Shown here: piece after piece, positions 1 through 8,230 of the stretch
How positions within the stretch are numbered: the stretch's first letter is position 1
How the letters are laid out: each line of letters opens with the position of its first letter
Program-made: the position numbers and the translations under genes
Notes under the pieces: generated by a model
Told to the model about the DNA's origin: nothing
Databases searched by the model: none
The model's input: only the letters and a program-made list of their open reading frames with translations
Assembly: GCA_963844625.1 (NCBI GenBank)
Contig: CAWJPF010000019.1
Coordinates: 62,001 to 126,000 of the forward strand
DNA: 64,000 bases
Origin: Palsa-504 sp963844625
GTDB taxonomy: Bacteria; Actinomycetota; Actinomycetes; Streptosporangiales; Streptosporangiaceae
Reading direction: 5' to 3'

Positions 1-1172
1 ACCGGGTCGCCCTGGTGCCGGAGGCAGCGACCAGGCTGCGCCCGGCCGGGATCGACGTGCTGGTTGAGCGCGGGGCTGGCGAGGGCGCGTGGCTGACCGA
101 CGCCGCCTACGCCGAGGCCGGCGCGACCATCGTCAGCGCCGACGAGCTGTACCGCAGCGCCGACGTCATCCTCACCGTGACCAGGCCGTCGGCGGCGGTG
201 GTAGGCCAGCTGCGCAAGGGCCAGGCCATCGTGGGCATGCTGGCCCCGCTCACCGACCCCGAGCTGGCCGCCACGCTCGCGGCCCAGGGCGTGACCGCGA
301 TCAGCCTGGACGGGCTGCCGCGCACGCTGTCCCGGACGCAGCCGATGGACGCGCTCAGCTCCCAGTCGAACGTGGCCGGCTACAAGGCGGCGCTGATCGC
401 CGCGGCCGAGTTCGGCCGGTTCTTCCCAATGCTCATCACCGCGGCAGGCACCGCCAGGCCCGCTAAGGTGCTGGTGCTGGGCACCGGCGTGGCCGGCTTG
501 CAGGCGATCGGCACGGCCCGGCGGCTGGGCGCGGTGGTGAGCGGCTACGACGTGCGGCCCTCGTCGAAGACGGAGGTCGAGTCGCTCGGGGCCACGTTCG
601 TCGAGCTGACCTCGCCCGTCACCGCGGCCGGCGAAGGCGGCTACGCCCGCGAGCTGACCGCCGAAGAGCGGCAGGCCCAACAGGACGAGCTGATCGGCCA
701 CATCGCCCGGCACGACGTGGTGATCACCACCGCCCAGGTCCCCGGCCGCCGGCCGCCGCTGCTGGTAACCGAGGACGCGATCAAGGCCATGGCCGCGGGC
801 TCGGTCATCGTGGACATGGGCGCCAGCTCGCTCGGCGGCAACGTGACGGGATCGCGGCCCGGCGAGATCATCGTCACGGGCAACGGCGTCACGATTATCG
901 GCGCGGAGAACCTGCCCGCCACCGTGCCGACCGCGGCTTCGAACGCCTACTCGCGGAACATCTCGGCGCTGCTGGCGTACCTGACCAAGGACGGCGTGCT
1001 GGCCATCGACATCGACGACGAAGTCCAGGCGGGCGTCGTGATCACGCACGACGGCCGGATCGTGCACGAGGGCGTGGCGGCGCTGCTCGTCCCGCCCCGC
1101 GAGACACCCGGCGAGACACCGGCCGGACTGCTACCCGAGGGAGGCGCCGATGTCGACGGCCCTGGTAACTGA
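1..1172 (+). CDS. pntAA: NAD(P) transhydrogenase subunit alpha part 1 (5' end outside window)
   Basis: This is the NAD(H)-binding domain I of proton-translocating transhydrogenase, which exchanges hydride between NADH and NADP+ at the inner face of the membrane. The reading frame is open from the left edge; the residues RVALVPEAATRL match the usual start region of the family, so only about ten codons are missing. The Rossmann motif GTGVAG lies near the middle, and the mobile-loop region with VVITTAQVPGRRPP follows. The short C-terminal tail is Pro/Gly-rich. Its last 23 nt overlap the start of pntAB. As in other three-gene bacterial systems, the alpha subunit is split into a soluble and a membrane part. 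The call is secure; only the start is not visible. Confidence 0.95.
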   Translation, partial: RVALVPEAATRLRPAGIDVLVERGAGEGAWLTDAAYAEAGATIVSADELYRSADVILTVTRPSAAVVGQLRKGQAIVGMLAPLTDPELAATLAAQGVTAISLDGLPRTLSRTQPMDALSSQSNVAGYKAALIAAAEFGRFFPMLITAAGTARPAKVLVLGTGVAGLQAIGTARRLGAVVSGYDVRPSSKTEVESLGATFVELTSPVTAAGEGGYARELTAEERQAQQDELIGHIARHDVVITTAQVPGRRPPLLVTEDAIKAMAAGSVIVDMGASSLGGNVTGSRPGEIIVTGNGVTIIGAENLPATVPTAASNAYSRNISALLAYLTKDGVLAIDIDDEVQAGVVITHDGRIVHEGVAALLVPPRETPGETPAGLLPEGGADVDGPGN

Positions 1173-1542
1173 CCTGACCATCTTCGTGCTCGCGCTGCTG
1201 GTCGGCATCGAGGTCATCGGGAAGGTCCCGGCCACGCTGCACACGCCGCTGATGTCGGCGACCAACTCGATCCACGGCATCGTGCTCGCGGGCGCACTGC
1301 TGATCGGGGTGACGGCGAACAACTGGGTCGGCTACATCCTCGCGTTCATCGCCTCGTTCTTCGCCGCGGCCAACGTGGTCGGCGGGTACGTCGTGACCGA
1401 GCGGATGCTGAAGATGTTCCGCCGCAAGGCCGTACCGCCCGGTCCGGGGCAGGTGAGCCAGGAAAGCCCGGAGTCACTTGACGGTCACAAGGGCCTTAAG
1501 GGCCTGGCGGGCAAGGTAGGCATAGGCCGGGCCCAGTCATGA
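1150..1542 (+). CDS. pntAB: NAD(P) transhydrogenase subunit alpha part 2 (membrane)
   Basis: A 130-residue membrane subunit forming the N-terminal helices of domain II, part of the proton channel. Hydrophobic segments lie at about residues 5-25, 40-60 and 62-85, and the family signature VTANNWVGYI region is present. The ATG lies inside the 3' end of pntAA, behind the purine-rich GAGGGAGG, so translation is probably coupled. The C-terminal 40 residues are hydrophilic and longer than in the shortest family members. The stop overlaps the pntB start (ATGA). Confidence 0.93.
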   Translation: MSTALVTDLTIFVLALLVGIEVIGKVPATLHTPLMSATNSIHGIVLAGALLIGVTANNWVGYILAFIASFFAAANVVGGYVVTERMLKMFRRKAVPPGPGQVSQESPESLDGHKGLKGLAGKVGIGRAQS

Positions 1543-2951
1543 GCGGGTTCACCGGCAACATCCAGCTCGTCTACGTGCTGGCGGCGGCGTGCTTCGTGAT
1601 CGGCCTGCACCTGATGAACAGCCCGGCGACAGCCCGGCGCGGCAACCAGGTGTCCATCGCCGGCATGATCATCGCGGGCATCGCCACGCTCACCCTGATG
1701 ATCCACTATGGCACGGTCACTACGACCGGCTGGATCGTGCTGATCGCCGGCGCGCTGATCGGCTCCGCGGTCGGCCTGTACGCCGCGCAGACGGTGCAGA
1801 TGACCGCCATGCCGCAGCTGGTGTCGGCGTTCAACTCGGTAGGGGGCGGCGCCGCCGCGCTGGTGGCGATCTATGGCTACTACGAAGCCGAGCGCAACGC
1901 CGGCAGCGTGCTCGGTACCACCACGGTGTTCACCGTGCTCGACGTGCTCATCGGCTCGGTCACGTTCTCCGGGTCGATCATCGCGGCCGGCAAGCTGCAG
2001 GGGTTCATCCCCGGGCAGCCGATCATCTTCAGGGGCGGCCGGCTGCTCAACGTGGCCCTGGCCGTCGTCGCGATCGGCACGGCCGCGTTCATGTTCACCA
2101 CGGCGAGCCTGCCGGCGCTGCTGATCGTGGTGCTGGCGTCCCTGGCGTTGGGGGTGATGATGGTGCTGCCGATCGGCGGCGCGGACATGCCGGTGGTGAT
2201 CTCGCTGCTGAACGCGTTCACCGGCACCGCGGTGGCGATGGCCGGCTTCGTCATCGGCAACTGGGCCCTGATCATCGCCGGGGCCCTGGTCGGCGCCTCG
2301 GGTGGCATCTTGACCAAGCTGATGGCCGACGCGATGAACCGGTCGCTGGCCAACATCATTCTGGGCGGGTTCGGCACCGGGGACAGCGCGGTCGCCGTGG
2401 AGGCGGCCGCGGATGCCCACGTCCGCTCGATCGCCGCCGATGACGCGGCCATCCAGCTCGCCTACGCGGCCAAGGTGATCATCGTGCCCGGCTACGGGCT
2501 GGCCGCGGCGCAGGCCCAGCACGGCGTGGCCGAGCTGGCCAGCACCCTGGAAGAGCGCGGCATCGAGGTCAGCTACGCCATCCACCCGGTCGCGGGCCGG
2601 ATGCCCGGGCACATGAACGTGCTGCTGGCCGAGGCGAACGTGCCCTACCCGCAGCTCAAGGAGATGGACGAGATCAACCCGGAGTTCGCCCGCGCCGACG
2701 TGGCCCTGGTCATCGGGGCCAACGACGTGACCAACCCGGCCGCACGCCGCCCCGGCAACGACATCTCCGGCATGCCCATCCTGGACGTCGACCAGGCCAA
2801 GTCCATCATCGTGATCAAGCGCTCGATGGGAACCGGCTACGCCGGCATGGAGAACGAACTGTACTTCGACCCCAAGACCAGCATGTACTTCGCCGACGCG
2901 AAAAAGGCCATGGCCGAGCTCAACGCGGCCGTCAAGACCCTAGTCGGCTGA
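1539..2951 (+). CDS. pntB: NAD(P) transhydrogenase subunit beta
   Basis: The beta subunit carries the remaining transmembrane helices of domain II and the NADP(H)-binding domain III. About eight hydrophobic segments occupy residues 5-260. The C-terminal 190 residues form domain III, with the dinucleotide-binding motif GYGLAAAQAQ near residue 315, GANDVTNPAAR near 395 and KRSMGTGYAGMENELYF near 430. The 470-residue length is normal. It is the last gene of the operon, and GC-rich hairpins follow. Expected role: using the proton gradient to supply NADPH. Confidence 0.96.
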   Translation: MSGFTGNIQLVYVLAAACFVIGLHLMNSPATARRGNQVSIAGMIIAGIATLTLMIHYGTVTTTGWIVLIAGALIGSAVGLYAAQTVQMTAMPQLVSAFNSVGGGAAALVAIYGYYEAERNAGSVLGTTTVFTVLDVLIGSVTFSGSIIAAGKLQGFIPGQPIIFRGGRLLNVALAVVAIGTAAFMFTTASLPALLIVVLASLALGVMMVLPIGGADMPVVISLLNAFTGTAVAMAGFVIGNWALIIAGALVGASGGILTKLMADAMNRSLANIILGGFGTGDSAVAVEAAADAHVRSIAADDAAIQLAYAAKVIIVPGYGLAAAQAQHGVAELASTLEERGIEVSYAIHPVAGRMPGHMNVLLAEANVPYPQLKEMDEINPEFARADVALVIGANDVTNPAARRPGNDISGMPILDVDQAKSIIVIKRSMGTGYAGMENELYFDPKTSMYFADAKKAMAELNAAVKTLVG

Positions 2952-2998
2952 CCCCCGGCTGACCCCGCCGCCCGCCTTCTGGGGGCCCAGGGGGCCTG

Positions 2999-3049
2999 GG
3001 GGGATGGATTCCCCCTAGGATCGGGGGATCCCGGGGGTCGCCCCCCGGG
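2999..3049 (+). terminator. GC-rich hairpins between pntB and the TrpB2 gene
   Basis: The gap after pntB holds nested G/C-runs. The clearest stem is CCCGGGGG/CCCCCGGG at 3030-3037 and 3042-3049 with a 4-nt loop; GGGGG/CCCCC pairs at 2999-3003 and 3011-3015 lie upstream. No T-tract follows, which is common for terminators of high-GC actinomycetes. The structures could equally be part of the leader of the downstream gene, which starts 36 nt further on. Confidence 0.45.
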
Positions 3050-3085
3050 GCAGTAGAGTATTAGACGCCAGATCGGGAGGCCGTC

Positions 3086-4450
3086 GTGACCGAGCGCACC
3101 AAGATCACCCTGGATGAGTCCGAGATCCCCCGCCAGTGGTACAACGTGATCCCCGATCTGCCCGCGCCGCCGCCCCCGCCGCTGCACCCGGGCACGCTTG
3201 CACCGGTGGGCCCGGAAGACCTGGCGCCGCTGTTCCCGATGGAGCTGATCCGCCAGGAAGTGGCCACCGACTCCTATATCGACATCCCGGCCGAGGTGCT
3301 CGACGTCTACCGGCTGTGGCGGCCCACCCCGCTGTACCGCGCGCACCGGCTAGAAAAGGCGCTGAACACCCCGGCGCGCATCTACTACAAGTACGAAGGG
3401 GTCTCCCCGGCCGGGTCGCACAAGCCGAACACCGCCGTGCCGCAGGCGTTCTACAACGCCGCGGAAGGCACCAAGCGGCTCACCACGGAGACCGGCGCCG
3501 GCCAGTGGGGCAGCGCGATCGCCTTCGCCTGCGCCCAGTTCGGCATCGACTGCGAGATCTGGATGGTCCGCGCCTCCTACGACCAGAAGCCCTACCGGCG
3601 CACGATGATGGAGACCTGGGGCGCGACCGTACACGCCAGCCCATCCCGGACCACCACCGCGGGCGCGAAAATCCTGGCCGCGGATCCGGACTCGCCGGGC
3701 AGCCTGGGCATCGCGATCAGCGAGGCGGTCGAGGCGGCCGGAGGGAGCGCCGACACCAGGTACGCGCTCGGCAGCGTGCTCAACCACGTGCTCATGCACC
3801 AGACGGTGATCGGCGAGGAGGCGCTGAAGCAGTTCGCCGCGGCCGGTGAGTCCGCCCCTGACCTGATCGTCGGCTGCACCGGCGGCGGCTCCAACTTCGC
3901 CGGCCTGTTCTTCCCGTTCCTGCGGGAGAAGCTGGCCGGCCGGGCCAATCCGGTCATCCGCGCGGTCGAGCCCTCGGCCTGCCCGTCGTTCACCCGCGGC
4001 CGGTACGCCTACGACTTCGGCGACACGGCCGGGTTCACGCCGCTGCTGAAGATGCACACGCTCGGCCACGACTTCATTCCCGATCCGGTGCACGCGGGCG
4101 GGCTGCGCTACCACGGCATGTCGCCGTTGCTGTCGCACATGTACGAGCTCGGCTTGTTCGAGGCCGTGAACAAGCCGCAGCGGGAGTGCTTCGCCGCCGC
4201 CGTGACCTTCGCCCGGGCCGAGGGGATCATCCCCGCGCCGGAACCCTCGCACGCGCTAGCGGCCGTGGTCGAGGAGGCGAAGCGGTGCACGGAATCCGGC
4301 GAGCCGAAGGTGATCCTGACCGCGTTGTGCGGTCACGGGCACTTCGACATGGCCGCTTACGAGCGCTATCTGTCCGGTGAGATGACCGACTTCGAGCTAT
4401 CCCAGGAGCGCATCGACGACGCCCTCTCCCGCCTGCCCGCCGTCGGCTGA
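3086..4450 (+). CDS. TrpB2-type tryptophan synthase beta-like PLP enzyme
   Basis: A fold-type II PLP enzyme of the TrpB2 (distal tryptophan synthase beta) subfamily, which makes Trp from indole and serine in systems lacking tight TrpA coupling, or works on related substrates. The PLP-binding lysine is visible in GSHKPNTA (Lys about 113) and the phosphate-binding glycine loop in GCTGGGSN near residue 265. The long N-terminal extension with PAPPPPPLHPGT and the acidic C-terminus are typical of TrpB2 rather than TrpB1. GTG start behind GGGAGG. No trpA or other trp genes are adjacent, so physiological use as a salvage enzyme is inference. The 3' end overlaps the convergent DAHP synthase reading frame by 85 nt. 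Confidence 0.85.
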   Translation: MTERTKITLDESEIPRQWYNVIPDLPAPPPPPLHPGTLAPVGPEDLAPLFPMELIRQEVATDSYIDIPAEVLDVYRLWRPTPLYRAHRLEKALNTPARIYYKYEGVSPAGSHKPNTAVPQAFYNAAEGTKRLTTETGAGQWGSAIAFACAQFGIDCEIWMVRASYDQKPYRRTMMETWGATVHASPSRTTTAGAKILAADPDSPGSLGIAISEAVEAAGGSADTRYALGSVLNHVLMHQTVIGEEALKQFAAAGESAPDLIVGCTGGGSNFAGLFFPFLREKLAGRANPVIRAVEPSACPSFTRGRYAYDFGDTAGFTPLLKMHTLGHDFIPDPVHAGGLRYHGMSPLLSHMYELGLFEAVNKPQRECFAAAVTFARAEGIIPAPEPSHALAAVVEEAKRCTESGEPKVILTALCGHGHFDMAAYERYLSGEMTDFELSQERIDDALSRLPAVG

Positions 4451-5544
4451 AGGCTGTTCCCTGGGCAGGCAGGAGCGTTCGTTCGGGATAAAAAATTACG
4501 GCGGGACCTGACGGCGGCGGCCAGGTCGTCTAGTACGGCGGTGGTGGTGTCGAAGTCCATGCAGGCGTCGGTGACGCTCTGCCCGTAGGTGAGGGTGGCC
4601 GGCGGCCCGGGCTTCTGCTTGCCCTCGCGCAGGAAGCTCTCGAGCATCACGCCGGTCAGGCCGTCCTCCCCGGCCGCCACCTGCTCGGCGATCGCGGCCG
4701 CGACGAAGGGCTGGCGGCGGTGGTCCTTGCCGCTGTTGTCGTGACTCGCGTCCACCATCAGCCGGCGCGGCAGCCCGGCTCCTGCGACCAGGTCGAGCGC
4801 CTTGGACACGTGGCTGACCTCGTAGTTCGGGCCGGTCCGGCCGCCGCGCAGGATCACGTGGGTGTCCGGGTTCCCCGCCGTCTTCACCACCGCGGCGGCG
4901 CCGACCGGGGTGACGCCGAAGAACGTGTGCCCGGTGGCCGAGGCCCGGCAGGCGTCCACCGCCACCTGGACGTCTCCGTCGGTTCCGTTCTTGAACCCGA
5001 CCGGCATCGACAGACCGGAGGCAAGCTGGCGGTGGACCTGGCTTTCCGTGGTCCGCGCGCCGATCGCGCCCCAGGTCACGGTGTCCGCGATGTACTGCGG
5101 GGTGATCGGGTCCAGCCATTCGCAGCCCACCGGCAGGCCGAGCGTCACGATGTCGAGCAGCAATCGGCGCGCGGTCCGCAGGCCGCGGTGCACGTCGTGG
5201 CCGTCGTCCATGCCCGGGTCGTTGATCAGGCCCTTCCAGCCGGTCACCGTCCGCGGCTTCTCGAAGTAGACCCGCATCACGATCAGCAGATCGGCCTGAC
5301 GGCGGTCGGCTTGCGCCCGCAAGAGGCCCGCGTATTCGCGGGCGGCCCTGGGATCGTGCACCGAACAGGGCCCGGCGATCACCAGCAGGCGGTCGTCGGA
5401 TCCGTCCAGCACGGCGCGGACGTCGGCGCGGGTGCGCTCGACCGTCGCGGCCGCCTCCTCAGTCAGCGGCAGCTCGTCGAGCAGGGCCGCGGGCGCAAGC
5501 AGCGGCTCGTAGCCGGTGATGCGGGTATCCCTGGTGCGCGGCAT
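4366..5544 (-). CDS. aroF: Class I 3-deoxy-7-phosphoheptulonate (DAHP) synthase
   Basis: Catalyses condensation of phosphoenolpyruvate and erythrose 4-phosphate, the first step of the shikimate pathway. Class I signatures are visible: VIAGPCSVHDPRAAREYA near residue 50, RVYFEKPRT near 90, GFKNGTDGD near 190 and DASHDNSGKDH near 260. The ATG at 5544 is chosen over upstream in-frame codons because GGGAGGAG precedes it at the right distance and the family starts here. After the usual end (about AAAVRSRR) the frame continues some 30 residues, into antisense of the TrpB2 gene, giving an atypical low-conservation tail (NFLSRTNAPAC and onward). This may be a genuine extension or a lost stop. The leader folds strongly (separate entry). 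Confidence 0.9.
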   Translation of the reverse strand: MPRTRDTRITGYEPLLAPAALLDELPLTEEAAATVERTRADVRAVLDGSDDRLLVIAGPCSVHDPRAAREYAGLLRAQADRRQADLLIVMRVYFEKPRTVTGWKGLINDPGMDDGHDVHRGLRTARRLLLDIVTLGLPVGCEWLDPITPQYIADTVTWGAIGARTTESQVHRQLASGLSMPVGFKNGTDGDVQVAVDACRASATGHTFFGVTPVGAAAVVKTAGNPDTHVILRGGRTGPNYEVSHVSKALDLVAGAGLPRRLMVDASHDNSGKDHRRQPFVAAAIAEQVAAGEDGLTGVMLESFLREGKQKPGPPATLTYGQSVTDACMDFDTTTAVLDDLAAAVRSRRNFLSRTNAPACPGNSLQPTAGRRERASSMRSWDSSKSVISPDR

Positions 5545-5556
5545 CAGGCGGTTCTC

Positions 5557-5663
5557 CTCCCGGGCGGGCTGCGGCCCGGACCCCGGGAGCCAGCACACCC
5601 CTAAGTTCTGGCTCCAGGCGGCGGTAAGCGCAGGCGGAAACGCCCGGCTCCGCCTGGAGCCAG
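5557..5663 (-). promoter_or_regulatory. Structured leader of the DAHP synthase gene with RBS-sequestering hairpin
   Basis: On the minus-strand RNA, CTCCCGGG (plus coordinates 5582-5589) pairs perfectly with CCCGGGAG (5557-5564), the latter being part of the GGGAGGAG ribosome-binding site of the ATG at 5544. A second stem CGGGC/GCCCG (5565-5569 with 5574-5578) stacks inside. Upstream, a perfect 14-bp inverted repeat CTGGCTCCAGGCGG lies at 5608-5621 and 5650-5663. Its proximal arm (ending GGAGCCAG) could alternatively pair with the CTGGCTCC of the sequestering hairpin. This is the geometry of an attenuator or riboswitch-like switch. The structure is seen in the sequence; the regulatory role and any ligand are inference. 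Confidence 0.5.
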
Positions 5664-5881
5664 GGTAAAACGCCAATACGACCGCGACACGCGACCGATG
5701 TTACACCCTGACGCTGCTACCCCCGGCCGAGGGCCGCGCCCGGTGGCCGGGCGAGCGAGTTCTGGGCGTAGACACAATAAGTCTTCAGTCCGATCACCTA
5801 ATTTCCCTAAGGCTGAACGACCAGGCTGGTTTACGCGCGCCAACGGGCTGCTATCACCGGCGTGCGCGCAGCAGCGACGTC
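5664..5881. other. Divergent intergenic region between DAHP synthase and glycosyltransferase
   Basis: Together with the leader described separately, about 340 bases separate the two divergent genes. This part should contain both promoters. I see an AT-richer stretch around 5775-5815 (AATAAGTCTTCAG, AATTTCCCTAAGG), the most likely promoter area, but no clear -35/-10 pair. No small ORF with a convincing ribosome-binding site was found. Confidence 0.4.
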
Positions 5882-7861
5882 GTGCCCCGGGGGCCAGGGC
5901 CGGGACCATCCTTCGACCGCAGGGAGATTGCCGCCTTGGCGCGCCTGTTCACGCCAGCCATCACCAATGCCGTCTTCGCGCCGGTTGCCACCACTCCGGC
6001 CGCCACCACTCCGGCGGCCACCGCACAGGCTGACACGGCCCGGACGGGCGCCGTGCGGACGGGCGCCGTGCGGACGGGCGCCGTGCGGACGGGCGCCGAA
6101 GCCGGGCGCGCCGGGACCACGAAAGCCGCACGGCGGACGGCGCGGCGGTGGGCCCTGCTGCTGGCGGCCGGGTGGCTGGTGCAGGCGGGCCTGCGGACGT
6201 GGCTTAGCCACGCGCAATCCGTACCGCTGGCCAATCCCGACGAGACCGCCTACCTGATCGCGGCCCGGTTCCTGGCGGGCGGGCCAGGCGCCGACCTCTC
6301 GGGTTCGACGCTCTACCAGGGCGGGTATCCGCTGCTGATCACGCCGGTGTACTGGTTCACCAGTAACCCCGGCGCGGTCTATCACGCCGTCCTGGTGATC
6401 AACGCGGTGATCAGCGCGCTGGTGATGCCGCTCGGCTACCTGGCCTGCCGCCGGCTCGGGCTGGACCGCCCGGCCGCCTACGGCGTCGCCATGATCGCCG
6501 CCCTGGTGCCCGCCGGGTTCTTCTACAGCCAGTACGCGATAGCCGACGCGATCTTCCCGGTGATCACGCTGGCCTGGCTGCTGGCGGTACACAGCTGGCT
6601 GATCGCCGCAGCGGGCGGCGCCGGGCCGCGAGCCAGGTACGCGGCGGCCACCGGCTCGGCTCTGCTGGCCGGATACGCCTACGCGGTCCATTCCCGGGGC
6701 CTGGTCATCCTGCTCTGCTACGCCGCCGTGGGCGCCCTCATCGCCTGGCGCCACCGAGCCGCGCGCGGCTCGGTGGCGGCCGCGGCCCTGACCGCGCTGC
6801 TCGCCGCCGCAGCGGCCTGGGCCCTGAACCGCTACCTCACGTCGGCGCTGTATCCGTCCGGTACGCGCAGCCTGTCCGCCCAGCTAGAGAGCACTCTGGG
6901 CAGCTTCCAGGGCATGATCCACGTCATCGAGATGGCCGTCGGCCAGATGTGGCGGCTCACGCTGGACAGCTGGGGTATCGCCGGGATCGGCCTGTTCGCC
7001 GCGCTGGCCGCGATCGGGCGACGGGGCCTGCGCCCCGACCTGAGGATCATGGCCGGACTCTCGGTGGCGGTTACCGTCCTCATCGCCGCGAGCGCGCCCG
7101 CCGCACTTCCCTCCGACACCTCCCAGACCTGGGCCTCCGGACGTTACCTCGACGGCATGATCGTCACGTTCTTCCTCCTCGGCGCGGTGGTGCTGCTGCG
7201 GGTCAGTACCGCGCGGATCCTCGCGTATGCGGCCTGCACCGCCGGGCTGACCGTCCTAGCCGCCGTGATAGTGGCGGTCTACGCCGGGGCATCGCTGCCC
7301 GCGACCGGATTCGGCGCCGCGTTCAACTTCGCCGAGCCCGCCGTGCTCACCCAGAACTGGACCCAGGCGAACGTGCTGCTGGCGACCGCGGTGGCGCTGG
7401 GACTGCTCGCCGTGTGGGTCGTGGCCGCGCTCACCGTCCGGCGCTGGCGAAGCCCCAGGCTGGCCGGCGGCCTCACGGTACTCGGGCTCAGCGTGGCGGC
7501 GGTGAGCCTGGTGGCCCTGGTCCAGATGACCAGCCATGTCTCGCGGTCCCCGGCGGCGCAGGCCCAGGCCGAGAAGGCGACCGGGCTGGTGACGGTCGGC
7601 GGCGTGCGGCCGGGCGAGCAGATCGCGATCAGCACCGGCCTCAACTGGCAGGTCGCGATACCGCAGGCGTTCGAGGTCTGGTGGACCGAGCCGGAGGTCT
7701 TCAACCCGGCCAGCCAGTCACCCCCGGCCGGCGTGACCGTGGTCCAAATGCCGTGGACGGCGGGCCAGCCCGCAGGCTCCAGCTGGCCGCACGCCCCGGC
7801 CGGCTGGCGGATCGCCGCCTCCGACGCCAGCAGCGGCTGGGTGGTCTGGCGTAAAGCCTGA
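5882..7861 (+). CDS. GT-C fold membrane glycosyltransferase (GT39/ArnT-like)
   Basis: A polytopic membrane protein of about 640-659 residues with 11-12 hydrophobic segments from residue 95 onward and a C-terminal extracytoplasmic domain of about 110 residues. The first extracytoplasmic loop contains NPDETAYL, matching the acidic DE motif of GT-C enzymes (GT39, GT83) that use polyprenyl-phosphate sugars. Acceptor and donor are not predictable. Two starts are possible: GTG at 5882, or TTG at 5936 preceded by AGGGAG, which has the better ribosome-binding site. The N-terminal cytoplasmic tail contains four near-perfect RTGAV repeats encoded by a 15-nt tandem repeat. A hairpin follows the stop. 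Confidence 0.75.
   Translation: MPRGPGPGPSFDRREIAALARLFTPAITNAVFAPVATTPAATTPAATAQADTARTGAVRTGAVRTGAVRTGAEAGRAGTTKAARRTARRWALLLAAGWLVQAGLRTWLSHAQSVPLANPDETAYLIAARFLAGGPGADLSGSTLYQGGYPLLITPVYWFTSNPGAVYHAVLVINAVISALVMPLGYLACRRLGLDRPAAYGVAMIAALVPAGFFYSQYAIADAIFPVITLAWLLAVHSWLIAAAGGAGPRARYAAATGSALLAGYAYAVHSRGLVILLCYAAVGALIAWRHRAARGSVAAAALTALLAAAAAWALNRYLTSALYPSGTRSLSAQLESTLGSFQGMIHVIEMAVGQMWRLTLDSWGIAGIGLFAALAAIGRRGLRPDLRIMAGLSVAVTVLIAASAPAALPSDTSQTWASGRYLDGMIVTFFLLGAVVLLRVSTARILAYAACTAGLTVLAAVIVAVYAGASLPATGFGAAFNFAEPAVLTQNWTQANVLLATAVALGLLAVWVVAALTVRRWRSPRLAGGLTVLGLSVAAVSLVALVQMTSHVSRSPAAQAQAEKATGLVTVGGVRPGEQIAISTGLNWQVAIPQAFEVWWTEPEVFNPASQSPPAGVTVVQMPWTAGQPAGSSWPHAPAGWRIAASDASSGWVVWRKA
6041..6098 (+). 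repeat. 15-nt tandem repeat, about 3.9 copies
   Basis: The unit CGGACGGGCGCCGTG is repeated head to tail within the 5' end of the glycosyltransferase gene and encodes RTGAV four times. The copies are nearly identical at the nucleotide level, which indicates recent expansion. It is one of many 15-nt arrays in this window. Confidence 0.9.
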
Positions 7862-7890
7862 CGACCCTGGGGCCCTTGACGGCAAGGCCA

Positions 7891-7927
7891 GCCCGTTCGG
7901 CATGGATATTGTGCTGCTCGAACGGGC
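7891..7927 (+). terminator. Inverted repeat downstream of the glycosyltransferase
   Basis: GCCCGTTCG (7891-7899) pairs with CGAACGGGC (7919-7927) around a 19-nt loop, starting 30 nt after the stop codon. It contains the CCCGTTCGG element that recurs after other genes in this window. Probable transcription terminator or 3'-end element; no U-tract. Confidence 0.5.
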
Positions 7928-8083
7928 AGCTAATGCACACCCGAGGGCGTACTGGCCCGGAGGGTCACGGTGCGACAGCTGCGCGCGGGGGACGTGGCGG
8001 AGTTCGGTCCCGCCTTTCACTGTCTGTGACAACTAGCATTGAGAAGGCATAGAGCGCTTTCCGGGGAACGGAGGTCGGCCAGC

Positions 8084-8209
8084 GTGGCCGATGAATGCGA
8101 GCACGGCGCGGCCTGTCACGACGGGACGGAGCCTGCCATGGCTTCGGCGCCGGAGGCATCCCGGGCCTGGCTGGCCTGGTCCGCGCTGGCCTGGTTCTCG
8201 CTGGCCTAG
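8084..8209 (+). CDS. Candidate small ORF (41 aa), uncertain
   Basis: The otherwise empty 340-base region between the convergent glycosyltransferase and B3/B4 genes contains a GTG-initiated frame of 41 codons, with GGAGG nine bases upstream. The peptide begins MADECEHGAACHDG and ends in a Trp/Leu/Ala-rich stretch (AWLAWSALAWFSLA) encoded by a 15-nt tandem repeat. An upstream TAGCAT could serve as -10. I do not recognise it. It overlaps the last bases of the convergent gene. It may be a real cysteine-containing small protein or a chance frame through a repeat. Confidence 0.25.
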   Translation: MADECEHGAACHDGTEPAMASAPEASRAWLAWSALAWFSLA

Positions 8210-8230
8210 TCCGCGCTGGCCTGGATCTCG
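8171..8230. repeat. 15-nt tandem repeat, 4 copies
   Basis: Four copies of a CTGGCCTGGTCCGCG-like unit, alternating TCCGCG and TCTCG endings. The array runs from intergenic DNA into the 3' end of the convergent B3/B4-domain gene, so it is not explained by selection on one protein. Confidence 0.85.

Noticed and set aside
1485..2612. Long minus-strand open frame opposite pntB
   Set aside because: Its His/Arg/Asp/Gly-rich composition is the usual antisense shadow of a high-GC gene; pntB has full family homology.
3350..4252. Minus-strand open frame opposite the TrpB2 gene
   Set aside because: Shadow frame without ribosome-binding site or recognisable domain.
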